Made by a program: the position numbers and the translations under genes. This document shows, in pieces, positions 34,043 through 43,352 of a stretch of 64,000 bases of DNA. Within the stretch, counting starts at the first letter, position 1. Each line of letters begins with the position of its first letter. Location: positions 1,054,001-1,118,000 of the forward strand of contig CBDCMR010000003.1 of the NCBI GenBank assembly GCA_965219035.1. Reading direction: 5' to 3'. This DNA comes from CBDCKN01 sp965219035. GTDB lineage: Bacteria > Gemmatimonadota > Gemmatimonadetes > Longimicrobiales > Gaopeijiaceae. The notes under the pieces are model-generated. The model was not told where the DNA came from. It did no database searches and was given only the letters and a program-made list of their open reading frames with translations.

Positions 34043-36004
34043 CTATCCCGTCGGTGCCGGCTCCGGTGAGTCCGCCGGTGCGGGTTGCACCGGGGGTGCC
34101 ACGGGCGCCACAGGGGTGGTGGGGGCCGGTTCCTCGGATGGAATCCAGTCTTCTTTCACCAGCCCCTCTTCCACCCAGGCGAACATCCCCCCCATCGTCT
34201 GTTGTGCCACCTTGTACGTGGCGGCGTCGTTGTTCGAGAACAGGCGATCGAAGCGGTCTCTGATCCGGGCCCTGGCCTGACGGCAGAAGAGGTCTGCCAA
34301 CGTGTACGGCGACCGGTCCGATGGACTCGTCCTCACGAGGCTCTGGGCCCGCACGACCGTGGAGATCATCACGAACAGCTCGGAGCCGATCTCGACGATC
34401 CTTCCGAGAACCGCCTGCTTTCGCTCGAGGCCAGGGCCGAAGCGAGCCATGGCGTAGAAGATCGATCTCGCCAGCCGTGCCGAGGTTCTGTGGGCGTACC
34501 TCAGGTGGCCTGCCAAGGGACCGAACTCCCGATACCGGGGCCACCGGCCCCAGGTGAGCCAGCGGCTGGGATACCACCAGGCGTAGTGGAGGCCCGCCCC
34601 GATCAAGGCGGCGATGCGCTTCCCCATGGGCGCCTTGGGATCGATCAAGTCGCCGGCCACGCTCAGGTGGCTGTCTACGGCCTCCCGGGCGATGAAGAGG
34701 CGCATGATCTCGCTGGATCCCTCGAAGATGAGGTTGATCCTGCTGTCCCGGAGCGCTCGCTCGATGGGGTAAGGATGCTCCCCACGTGCGCGAAGGGAGT
34801 CGGCCTGCTCGTACCCCCGCCCGCCCCGGATCTGCACGGCGTCATCGATGACCTGATAGCTGGTCTCACTGTTCCACATCTTCGCGATGGCGGCCTCGAT
34901 ACGAATGTCGAAGCTCTTGGCGTCGGCCATGCGGGCGGTCAGGTCGACGACGGCGTCGAGGGCGAACGTATTGGCGGCCATGGTGCCGAGCTTTTGGGCG
35001 ATGGCATCGTGCTTGCCCACGGGCGCTCCCCACTGGACGCGCTCGGCCGCCCACTGCCGGCACGACAGGAGGGCCCCCTTCGCTCCCACGGCGCAGAACG
35101 CCGGAATGGACAGCCGTCCCGTATTCAGGGTGATGAGAGCCAGCTTGAGCCCTCGACCCTCTCCCCAGAGCAGGTTGTCCCTGGGGACTTTGACATTGTT
35201 GAAGCGGATCACGCCGTTGGATAGGCCGTTGAGTCCCAGGAACGTGCAGACGTGTCCGACCTCGACGCCCTCCCACGCCGTCTCAACGATCAATGCGCTG
35301 ATAGGCTTCCGCCCCCGTACTCCCTCCCGGGCCGGGGTCCGTACCATGACAACGATGATGTCCGCCCGCGGTCCGTTGGTGCACCAGAGCTTCTCGCCGT
35401 TCAGAATCCAGTGCTGGCCGTCCTCCGAGAGCTCCGCCGTGGTGGACAGGTTTGCCGGGTCTGAACCGACGTCCTGCTCGGTCAGGGCGAAGGCCGACAG
35501 CTCACCCGCCGCGAGCCGTGGGAGGTATTTCCTCTTCTGCTCCTCGGTGCCGAAGTAGATCAGCGGCTGCGGGACGCCGATGGACTGATGCGCGGATAGG
35601 AACGCACCCGTCGAGCCGCACCGGCTGGCGACGATGCCGAGGGCCTTGTTGTAGTGATACTGGGAGAGCCCGAGACCACCGTACTCCTGCGGGATCTTGA
35701 TGCCGAAGGCGCCGAGCTCCGCCAGGCCATCCAGGACCTCCTGGGGAACCCATCGATCGCGGTCGATCGCATCGCCGTCGATGTGGGCGATCGTGAACTC
35801 TTCCAGCGCCTTCAGGAACGGCTTGGCCCTGGCCTCCTGCTCAGGGCTCGGCTCGGGCGGCGGATATAGCACATGAAGGTCTAGCCGGCCGTCGAACAGC
35901 GCCCGGGCGAAGCTCCGGTTCTTCCACTCCGTCTCTCGTGCGGCCTCGGCGACGTGCCGTGCTTCCTGTACGCTGGCCAGGGCCTTGTTGGGCTCCTGCG
36001 ACAT
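34043..36004 (-). CDS. acyl-CoA dehydrogenase, long form
   Basis: 653 residues: an ACAD core plus a long C-terminal extension that ends in a Pro/Ala/Glu tail, in the style of VLCAD/ACAD9-like enzymes. Visible are FGIKIPQEYGGLGLS, the FAD-site FALTEQDVGSDPANLSTTA and WCTNG, the RGGRGYE box, and the probable catalytic Glu in LIFEGSSEIMRLFIAREA. It oxidises acyl-CoA with electrons passed to ETF. ATG 36004. No beta-oxidation partners are adjacent. Confidence 0.9.
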   Translation of the reverse strand: MSQEPNKALASVQEARHVAEAARETEWKNRSFARALFDGRLDLHVLYPPPEPSPEQEARAKPFLKALEEFTIAHIDGDAIDRDRWVPQEVLDGLAELGAFGIKIPQEYGGLGLSQYHYNKALGIVASRCGSTGAFLSAHQSIGVPQPLIYFGTEEQKRKYLPRLAAGELSAFALTEQDVGSDPANLSTTAELSEDGQHWILNGEKLWCTNGPRADIIVVMVRTPAREGVRGRKPISALIVETAWEGVEVGHVCTFLGLNGLSNGVIRFNNVKVPRDNLLWGEGRGLKLALITLNTGRLSIPAFCAVGAKGALLSCRQWAAERVQWGAPVGKHDAIAQKLGTMAANTFALDAVVDLTARMADAKSFDIRIEAAIAKMWNSETSYQVIDDAVQIRGGRGYEQADSLRARGEHPYPIERALRDSRINLIFEGSSEIMRLFIAREAVDSHLSVAGDLIDPKAPMGKRIAALIGAGLHYAWWYPSRWLTWGRWPRYREFGPLAGHLRYAHRTSARLARSIFYAMARFGPGLERKQAVLGRIVEIGSELFVMISTVVRAQSLVRTSPSDRSPYTLADLFCRQARARIRDRFDRLFSNNDAATYKVAQQTMGGMFAWVEEGLVKEDWIPSEEPAPTTPVAPVAPPVQPAPADSPEPAPTG

Positions 36005-36123
36005 GACCGTTCTCCACTGGTTGCGGGCTGGGGCGGGACTCCTGCTATGGTCCGCCGCACCCTAGAAATCTAACCCGTGCGGTCCGTCTGAGTGTGCCCG
36101 CCGTCTCTCCTGGACGGAGATCA

Positions 36124-36166
36124 AGAGGCCTGGTGAAGGAGTACAGTGGGCCGCGCACAGGCCTCT
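36124..36166. repeat. hairpin repeat D, copy D2
   Basis: AGAGGCCTG (36124-36132) pairs perfectly with CAGGCCTCT (36158-36166). The loop contains TGAAGGAGTACAGTGGG, one base different from copy D1. The stems of the two copies differ while the loop is conserved. It directly abuts repeat A3. Confidence 0.75.
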
Positions 36167-36330
36167 AGTGTGGTGTCCCAGAAGTTCGCGAGCCACCGAG
36201 AGTGCCGAGGCGCCGGATCCTGCAAGGCGCGACGACGAGGAATAGCAACGCTATTTTGAGGAGGAGGAACACCGCGGGGCCGGATGCATCGGTGCTCGAA
36301 TGGCCGAGACACTTCCGGGACACCACACTA
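36166..36330. repeat. MITE-like repeat A, copy A3 (165 bp, inverted relative to A1)
   Basis: Its reverse complement matches A1 over 165 bases with about two differences by eye (one in an inverted end, one in the GC-rich segment), far above neutral background. Ends are CTAG-bounded. It sits head-on against repeat B3, sharing a CTAG junction as A1 and B1 do. Confidence 0.9.
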
Positions 36331-36511
36331 GCGTCCCGTTCCAAAGTGTCTCGGCCAGTCGAGGGCACGGTGCATCCGTGGGCTCGGCGTTGGGACTCCT
36401 TACGACCACGCTACGCGCGGTGCCCGCTTGCGCTACGCCGCGTCGTCCCGCCTTGATCCCACGGCGCCCCGACCCTGTTGGTGGCTCGCGAAACTTCGGC
36501 AACGGAACTCT
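36329..36511. repeat. MITE-like repeat B, copy B3 (about 183 bp)
   Basis: Left end TAGCGTCCCGTTCCAAAGTG; the interior is almost the same as B2. The right end (CTTCGGCAACGGAACTCTTG) has lost the terminal ACACTA, so this end is decayed. It finishes 17 bases from the patatin stop. Confidence 0.85.
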
Positions 36512-36527
36512 TGCGGTCCCGTCGGAA

Positions 36528-37751
36528 TCAATCGTCGAAGCCCTCCGCCACGATGAACTCCTCGATCTCGTCGGCCCTTGCCTCGGCGTCGGTCTCGCCG
36601 AGCTCGATGAGGCGGTGCATGTAGTCCGGCTGGAAAAGGACGAGGCTGAGGAGGTCCGAACTGGTGGTCTGACGTGTGCCCAGCCCTCTCGTGAGGAAGC
36701 GGAAGGTCTTGGGAAGCTGGGGCTCGAACTCGCTTGCAAGGTGTCCGAGATCGACCGAGGGGCGCAGGATCAGGAGGCTGACCCGTCGCAGACCGTTCCT
36801 TCCGCTCCGGGGCACCTGATCGATGAGATGGTTCAGCCGCTCAAGCCGCAGCGCGTCCTGGTCGAGGAGATCGAGAAAGACCGAGTTGAGCAGGACACCC
36901 AGTACCTGGGCCGGGGGCGGGTAGCCGGTCACTTCGGGAACCAGAGCCTCGGTTGATGAGCGCTCGTAGCGGGTTGAGATGGCCAGGATCTTCTCGGCTC
37001 CAAGATGGAGCGCCGGGGACAGCGGTGCGGCGAGGCGCACCCCCCCGTCACCATAGAACTCGTCATCGATGCGGATGGCCGGGAAGAAGAGCGGGAGGGC
37101 AGCCGACGCCATCACGTGATCGACGGTGAGCACTGTCTTCCGCGACCTCCTTTGCGGTCGAGTCCAATCCAGGAGATCGCACCCCTGAATCCAGGTTACG
37201 GACTGGCCCGTGGTGTAGCTCGAGGTGCTGAGCGCCACTGCCTTGAGCCGGCCCACCGCAAGGCTGTACTGGATGCCGGTGAGCTCGCTGTTCACGGCGT
37301 GCGTCACCTCGGACAGGTAACCCCGCAAAGGCGACGTGTCGACCAGGCCTTTGACCCGCACCGCGCCCCCGACACCCCCGGACAACAGCTGAAACGCCCA
37401 GCGAAGACCCGTCCAACCCAGTGACGGCGTGTCGACCCGGAAGACGTCTTCGACCGTGAGCCGCTCCCAGAGCGAGACCATCTCCTCCACGGCCTGGTGG
37501 AAGGAGCCGTGGTGCGAGGCGAGAAGGGCGGCGTTGATCCCTCCCGCGGAAACGCCGGTGACGATGGGAACCCGCAGGTTGGGGAACCGTCGGGCCAGGC
37601 ACCGGAGGAATCCCACCTGGTAGGCGGCTCGCGCTCCGCCGCCGCCCATTACCAGACCCAGATCGGGGCTGCCTTGGGTCACAGAGGGAGACGGGGCGTC
37701 CGGGGAGTGCTCTGGTGTCGACGTCATCTTCGGCTTTTTCGGATCGCCCAT
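36528..37751 (-). CDS. patatin-like phospholipase
   Basis: About 407 residues. The oxyanion hole GGGGARAAYQVGFLRC, nucleophile GVSAGGINAALLAS (GxSxG Ser) and the catalytic Asp in GDGGVRLAAPLSPAL complete the patatin Ser-Asp dyad. The C-terminal 120 residues are a family extension. Start ATG 37751 is chosen because upstream sequence is Pro-rich and without an obvious function; ATG 37787 is an alternative. Likely an acyl hydrolase acting on membrane lipids. Confidence 0.86.
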   Translation of the reverse strand: MGDPKKPKMTSTPEHSPDAPSPSVTQGSPDLGLVMGGGGARAAYQVGFLRCLARRFPNLRVPIVTGVSAGGINAALLASHHGSFHQAVEEMVSLWERLTVEDVFRVDTPSLGWTGLRWAFQLLSGGVGGAVRVKGLVDTSPLRGYLSEVTHAVNSELTGIQYSLAVGRLKAVALSTSSYTTGQSVTWIQGCDLLDWTRPQRRSRKTVLTVDHVMASAALPLFFPAIRIDDEFYGDGGVRLAAPLSPALHLGAEKILAISTRYERSSTEALVPEVTGYPPPAQVLGVLLNSVFLDLLDQDALRLERLNHLIDQVPRSGRNGLRRVSLLILRPSVDLGHLASEFEPQLPKTFRFLTRGLGTRQTTSSDLLSLVLFQPDYMHRLIELGETDAEARADEIEEFIVAEGFDD

Positions 37752-37956
37752 CTCAGAAGGGACAGTTCTATTCTCTCTGCGCATCATAGGAGCGAGCGTC
37801 AACTCCTGCCACGGGCCATTTGCTGTCGTCCAATCAGGTCCCCACCTCACAGGTTCCTCGAGCACGGGGTTCGGCGATTCGGAGCGGGTCGCCGGCGGCT
37901 CTGCGAGCCGCACGCGGATCCTTCCACACGGGTGCCGGTCTGTGCCCAGGCCAGGC

Positions 37957-38349
37957 CTATCCCACGATGGGCCGCCCGATCGCCATGACCCCCAGCACCA
38001 TCATGGCAAGGGCCGCCAGGGCCCAGACACCGTGAGGAAGATAGGTCTTCTTCTCCTCCGGCCGCCGCCGCATGACCGAGACCGGAATCTGACCGGCCGC
38101 CGCGGCGAAGAGCATCATGAAGATGTGACCGGTTACGGCCGGTTGAAAACGTCCGGAGAAGATGAGCGCCAGGCCCAGGAGGATCTGGAGGTGCAGCAGC
38201 CCGGCGAAGCTGGAGGAGAGGATCCGCATCCCCTTGTCGTAAGCACGTCCCGAAACGGCTCCGTAGACGGCGTAGAGCACGGTCAGGACGCCTGCGAGGA
38301 GGATCAGGTAGCGCACACCGGAGTGGAACTGTAGGAAAAAGTTGCTCAT
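37957..38349 (-). CDS. small four-helix membrane protein
   Basis: About 130 residues from ATG 38349. Four hydrophobic helices: FHSGVRYLILLAGVLTVLYA, SSFAGLLHLQILLGLALIF, VTGHIFMMLFAAAAGQIPV and GVWALAALAMMVLGVMAIG. His residues inside helices 1-3 could bind heme, as in small cytochrome-b-like proteins, but no motif proves it. AAGG precedes the start. The longer frame upstream to 38499 is Arg/Pro-rich and rejected. Confidence 0.7.
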   Translation of the reverse strand: MSNFFLQFHSGVRYLILLAGVLTVLYAVYGAVSGRAYDKGMRILSSSFAGLLHLQILLGLALIFSGRFQPAVTGHIFMMLFAAAAGQIPVSVMRRRPEEKKTYLPHGVWALAALAMMVLGVMAIGRPIVG

Positions 38350-38398
38350 TTGACCTTGGGCTGTATGCGGTTTATCGGTCTCACGATCCACGGCCGGA

Positions 38399-41365
38399 TC
38401 ACATGGAGTCGAGGGTCCGAGCCAGTCGGGCCTCCAGCGCGGACTTTCTCGCCTGGTGCTCCGGGGTGGGCGGGTACAGTGAACCCGGACGTACCTCATT
38501 GCCGGTCAGGGCCCGGGAAAGCTGCTCGGCGCCTCGCTGAATCTGGCAAAGTTCGCCGTCGGTACCTTCGGGTCTCTGGCCACCCCTATCGAACCCGAAT
38601 CCTTCACAGGTCAAGCCGGGCCGGGCTTCCTGAATGTGTCGAGCCAAGTCGATGAGGTCCAGGAGGAACGCCTCCCGCTCCTCGTACATGGCTTGCGTGA
38701 CGGGCATCTCCGGGTCGCCTCTCACCTCCAGCGTCTGGCTGAACGTCACGCCCCTCGCCTCCACGGTGATCGAGAACCGCCCTGGTGACACCCAGGGTCC
38801 CAGGTCGTCGACGGGACGAGATAGCCGTGGGTCGTCGTGAGACCGCCAAGTCTCCGTGTCACTCGAGGTGGAGTTGCGAAGATCCCAGTTCACCCGGTGG
38901 ATGCCGGGCACCGAAGGAACGGCGAGCTCCCGGACCACGCGACCGGATGAGTTGGTCACACGGAGGGTGGCGTCACCGCCACCGGCCCCCAAGCTGTACG
39001 TGATGATAGCACCCGACACCGGGTTCTCTCCCGCGAACTCTGCCTGACCACGATACGACGTATCCTTCCTGTAGTTGAATATGGTGGCTCGCTGGATGCT
39101 GAAGACGTGGACGTCAGCGGCGGCCACCACGGCCGTCCACTCAGCCAACGGGCTCGTATCGTCCAGAATCCAGACGCTCTGGCCGTGTGTCCCGATAACC
39201 AGGTCCTTCTCCCTCGCATGGATGACCATGTCGTCGACATGGGTGGTCGGCAGGTTGGGCATCTTGGCCCAGCTCGCACCCGCATCCGTGCTGACGAACA
39301 CCGAGTGCTCGGAACCCGCGAAGAGCACGTCCGAGTTGTCGGGGTGCTCCACCAAGGAGTTCACAGAGCCAGACGGCAGTCCCTCCATGACGGGGTCCCA
39401 CTTCTGCCCGTAGTCCTCCGTGCGGAAGAGGTAGGGGTCGAAGTCCCCGTCCCGGTGTGCATCGAAGGCCACATAGGCTACTCCCGAACCCTTCCGCGAG
39501 GCGACCACCCGGCTCACGTAAGTGCCATCGGCGACACCACTGACGTTCCGGCTCACCTCCCTCCAACCCCGGCCGCCGTCTCGCGACACCTGGAGGTTGC
39601 CGTCGTCGGTGCCCACCCAAAGGATCTGGGGGTCCAGAGGCGACTCGGCGATGACGGTGATCTCGCCGAAGGTGGACGTCCCGTCGTTCCGCGAGTTCCG
39701 GATGTCCGAGCCGTAGACACCCATGAGCTGGAGCTCGTCCCGGTCGATGTTGCGCGTCAGGTCCTCGGTCCGCGTCCATGACTCGCCGCGATCGCGGGCA
39801 ATGAACAGCCGATTCCCGCCCAGGTAGACGACCGACGGGTTGTGCCTGGAGACGAGGCTCGGTGAGACCCAGTCCCATCGGTACGAGGGCTCACCCTCGG
39901 GCGCTCAAGGCCGGATGTCGAGCATATCGCCCGTCTCAGCGTCCAGCCGGTAGTAAGCACCCCCGTTGGAGTTGGCGTAGACGAAGCGATGACTGGTGGG
40001 GTCGACTTGCTGGTACATGCCGTCCCCGAAGCCTGTCTGAATCCAGTCGTCGTTGATGATGCCGATCCACCGGCGCGTCTCGGAGGGGCCCATCCAGGAG
40101 TGGTTGTCCTGCATGCCGCCGTACACCCAATACGGATCACGGTTGTCGACACCGATGGCGTAGAACTGCCCGATGGCGAAGTTGTTGATCTTCCTGAAGT
40201 TCACGCCCTGGTCGTACGTCTCCCACAGCCCCGCGTCACCAACTAGGTAGAGGTGGTGCGGCTCGTTGGGATCGATCCAGAGGCCGTGGTGGTCGGCGTG
40301 GACCCCCACGTCGTAGGTGGGTCGCTCCGCGATCTCCGTCCAGGTCACGCCACCGTCCTCGCTCTTGTTCGACGAGGTCCCCAACACGTAGACACGATCC
40401 TCCTCGGAGGGGTCGATGAAGATCTCGGAGTAGTACATGGGCCGGGGGTTCATCGAGCTGGCCCGACGCCAGGTCGCTCCGCCGTCCTCGCTGCGATAGG
40501 TCCCCTGCACGTCCCCGTCGGCGTGCTCGACGAGGGCGTTCAGCACCATGGGGTTCGACTCGGAGATGGCGAGGCCGATCCGGCCTTTGTCCCCGTCCGG
40601 GATACCGTTCGTCAGCTCCTGCCACGTTTCTCCCCCATTCATCGTCCGGTAGATCCCGCTTCCCGGCCCTCCACCGTTGAACCCCCAGGTCCTCCTGAGA
40701 CGCTGGTACGTGGCGGCGTAGAGGATGCCCGGGTTCCGGCTGTCTATGACCAGGTCCACGGCGCCAGTGTACTCGTCCACGAACAGGACTCGATCCCAGC
40801 TTCTGCCCCCGTCACGGGATCGATAGACACCGCGCTCCTCGCTGCCTCGCCAGAGATTCCCTAGAGCGGCCACATAGACCACGTCGGGGTCGGTGGGATG
40901 CACCAGCACCTTGCCGATGTGCCGCGTCTCCACCAGTCCGAGGTGGCGCCAGGTGTCTCCTCCGTCATCGGATCGGTAGACGCCATTCCCCCAAGACGTG
41001 CTCTGCCGGTTGTTCTGCTCCCCCGTGCCGGCATACATGATGTCGGGATCGGACGGAGCGATGGCCACGTCACCGAAGGTGCTCACCTCCTTGTCGGCGA
41101 AGACGTTTCGCCAGGTGTGACCGCGATTGGTGGTCTTCCATAGCCCGCCGGAGGCAGTGGCCAGGAATATGGTCGAAGGGTCGTGGGCGAGAGCTTCAAG
41201 GTCGTGAATTCGTCCGCCCGTCACCGCAGGCCCGATGAGTCTGGGTTGGAAGGTAGAGAGCTTGTCTTCCGAGATCGGAGCACTCTGAGCGGTCGCCTGT
41301 GCCGGAAGCAGCAGGAAGGCCGCGAGCAAGGTCGACAGACACCTCTTGTGGGTGGTGCGAAACAT
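38399..41365 (-). pseudogene. sortilin/BNR-repeat (VPS10-like) secreted protein gene with one in-frame TGA
   Basis: ATG 41365, behind GGAG, starts a signal peptide (FRTTHKRCLSTLLAAFLLLP, then AQATAQ). The next 450 residues are beta-propeller BNR repeats: ASGGLWKTTNRGHTWRNVF, GVYRSDDGGDTWRHLGL, GTYRSEDGGATWRRASS. Codon 487 is TGA (39905-39907). The same frame then continues for 501 residues with further repeats (NRLFIARDRGESWTRTEDL, LWVGTDDGNLQVSRDGGRGW) and the usual C-terminal domain, to 38399. The combined length of about 988 residues is normal for the family. Decay, sequence error or recoding are all possible. Confidence 0.8.
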
Positions 41366-41453
41366 TACTGACTCCAGTCCTGTTGTCACCATCTCGAGCG
41401 TCGGCTCTCGCCCACGGGAGCCGACGCCACGAATGGCCGGCGGGACGGTAGAA

Positions 41454-42236
41454 TTAGGTGGGTGTCACGTGGCCCGCCAGGGCCTCTCGCACGATGGCGA
41501 GGACCTCGTCGTCCATGTCTTCGGCAGTGAGCATCCACTCGAGGTAGTCCCTCTCCATCAGGGCCACCTCCGAGAGGGCTCGACCCTTGTGCTTGCCCCT
41601 CCGGAAGACGCGTCCCTCGTCTCCGTCCTCGAACCACAGATCGACGGCGGTCCGGATGGGAAAGAACTCGTCGCAGTACTGATTGAGCGCGTCCATGTCG
41701 TGGGGCAGATGGGGGTAGCGCTCGATCTGGGCTGCCAGAACGGCCGCCGTGGTTCGGATGTCGCCCAGAGCGCTGTGGGCTTCCTGATGCTCACGGCCCA
41801 GGTAGAATCGTGCGGCTGCCGAGAGGTCGCGGGGCTCCTCCCGGTGAAAGATCCCCTGGATGTCGATGATCCGGCGCGACTTATACTCGAATTCGACCTT
41901 AGCCCGCTTGCACTCGGCCAAGAGCATGGGAAGGTCGAATCGGCGGATGTTGAAGCCAGCCAGGTCACAAGGGTCCAGCAGTTGCACCAGGGCCTTGGCT
42001 CGAGCGGCGAACGGCGCCTCGTCGGCCACGTCTGCGTCCGTGATCCCATGGACAGCCGTGGCCTCGGGGTGAATGGGTATGCGGGGGTTGAAGCGGCGAA
42101 CCCGCTCCAACACGTCGCCCTGAGGGGAGACGCGGAGGATGGCCATCTCGATGATCCGATCATCCCGGGTGCTGAGGCCCGTGGTCTCCAGATCCATGAA
42201 GACGATGGGACGGTCGAGCTCGACCGGGAGGAGCAT
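41454..42236 (-). CDS. DEDD 3'-5' exonuclease (DnaQ/PolC-epsilon-like)
   Basis: About 260 residues. ExoI IVFMDLETTGLSTRDDRIIE, ExoII AGFNIRRFDLPMLLAEC and ExoIII HSALGDIRTTAAVL give the full D-E-D-H-D set for two-metal catalysis. The C-terminus has KHKGRALSEVALMERDYLEW, a short domain often attached to these exonucleases. It is not the size or context of a replicative epsilon subunit. ATG 42236 is preferred over the TTG just before it. Confidence 0.88.
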   Translation of the reverse strand: MLLPVELDRPIVFMDLETTGLSTRDDRIIEMAILRVSPQGDVLERVRRFNPRIPIHPEATAVHGITDADVADEAPFAARAKALVQLLDPCDLAGFNIRRFDLPMLLAECKRAKVEFEYKSRRIIDIQGIFHREEPRDLSAAARFYLGREHQEAHSALGDIRTTAAVLAAQIERYPHLPHDMDALNQYCDEFFPIRTAVDLWFEDGDEGRVFRRGKHKGRALSEVALMERDYLEWMLTAEDMDDEVLAIVREALAGHVTPT

Positions 42237-42298
42237 CAAGCGGTCTGGCGAAGTGTCTGCATCAGCCTATGATAGCGGGCATGGAGGCAACAGGCAGT

Positions 42299-43279
42299 AT
42301 GCAGGCGGTGGTCATGGACGGATCGGGGGGGCCTGAGGTCCTCTCGCTCCAGTCTGCGCCGATGCCAGTCCCGGAGGCCGGGGAGATCCGGGTGCGGGTC
42401 GCTACGTCCGGCGTCAATCGCGCAGACCTTTTGCAGAGGATGGGACGCTATCCGGTCCCCGAGGGCTGGCCGGAGGAGATTCTCGGTCTCGAGTTCTCCG
42501 GCATCGTGGACGCCCTGGGGCCCGAGGTGGATCGGTGGCAGGTGGGGGACCGGATCATGGGGATCCTGGGCGGCGGCGGATATGCCCAATACGTGAAGAC
42601 CCACGGCACCACCGTCGTTCCGGTGCCCGAGTCCCTCGGCCTCGAAGAGGCGGGGGCGATTCCCGAGGTGTTCATGACCGCCTTCGATGCAGCGGTGATG
42701 CAGATGGGGCTCCGGTCGGGGGAGACCCTCCTCATCCACGCGGTGGGGAGCGGCGTGGGAACCGCGGCCCTGCAGATCGCCAAGGCCCTCGGCGCCCGCA
42801 CACTCGGTACGTCCCGGACCCCCGCGAAGCTCGAGCGGGCGGCGGCACTGGGGCTTGACCACGCCGTCCTGGGTGACACCGACTGGCCCGAGCGCGTCCT
42901 GGAGGTCACGGAGGGACGGGGGGTGGACGTGATCCTGGATCTCGTGGGCGGACCCTACCTGGAGGGGAATCAGAAGGTGGTGGCGACCCGGGGTCGCCAT
43001 GTCGTCGTGGGTGTACCTGGAGGGGCCGTCGCCACCATCGACCTGAGAGCCATGATGAGTCGTCGAGCGACGCTCAGGGGTACGGTCCTGAGAGCCCGGC
43101 CTCTCGAGGAGAAGGCGGCCCTGGCCGAGGCCTTCGAGGAGCGCGTCCTTCCGCTGTTCCTGCGCGGGCAGGCGAGTCCGGTCGTCGACCGCATGTTCTC
43201 CCCCGAGGAGGCTGCCGAAGCGCATCGGATGATGGAGGCCAATGCGAATTTTGGAAAGCTCCTCATCCGTTGGGAGTGA
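42299..43279 (+). CDS. NAD(P)H:quinone oxidoreductase, zinc-free MDR family (PIG3/QOR-like)
   Basis: About 326 residues. Typical blocks: ATSGVNRADLLQRMGRYPVP, GLEFSGIVDALGPEVDRWQV, and the Rossmann loop LIHAVGSGVGTAALQIAKAL. No catalytic zinc Cys/His set. Closest in layout to TP53I3/QOR reductases of quinones and enals. ATG 42299 matches the N-terminus of relatives (MQAVVMDGSGGPEV); ATG 42269 is an alternative. It converges on sucA. Confidence 0.87.
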   Translation: MQAVVMDGSGGPEVLSLQSAPMPVPEAGEIRVRVATSGVNRADLLQRMGRYPVPEGWPEEILGLEFSGIVDALGPEVDRWQVGDRIMGILGGGGYAQYVKTHGTTVVPVPESLGLEEAGAIPEVFMTAFDAAVMQMGLRSGETLLIHAVGSGVGTAALQIAKALGARTLGTSRTPAKLERAAALGLDHAVLGDTDWPERVLEVTEGRGVDVILDLVGGPYLEGNQKVVATRGRHVVVGVPGGAVATIDLRAMMSRRATLRGTVLRARPLEEKAALAEAFEERVLPLFLRGQASPVVDRMFSPEEAAEAHRMMEANANFGKLLIRWE

Positions 43280-43285
43280 CAAAGC

Positions 43286-43352
43286 CCAGTGTTCCGTTTC
43301 ACGGATGCACCGTGCCCTCGACTGGCCGAGACACTCTGGTAACGGGACACTA
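43286..43352. repeat. MITE-like repeat B, internally deleted copy B4 (about 67 bp)
   Basis: Read on the minus strand it starts TAGTGTCCCGTTACCAGAGT and keeps TCGGCCAGTCGAGGGCACGG and TGCATCCGTG, then jumps directly to AACGGAACACT, the other end. About 115 interior bases of B are missing. Its CTA (43350-43352) supplies the TAG stop of sucA. Confidence 0.8.

Noticed and set aside
36329..36511. Possible small RNA gene in repeat B
   Set aside because: Strong local pairing exists, but it is explained by inverted ends of a mobile repeat; no promoter or terminator pattern is shared by copies.
42269..42298. Ten-residue longer N-terminus of the quinone oxidoreductase
   Set aside because: Relatives begin at the equivalent of ATG 42299; the extra residues have no match. 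Not decisive.
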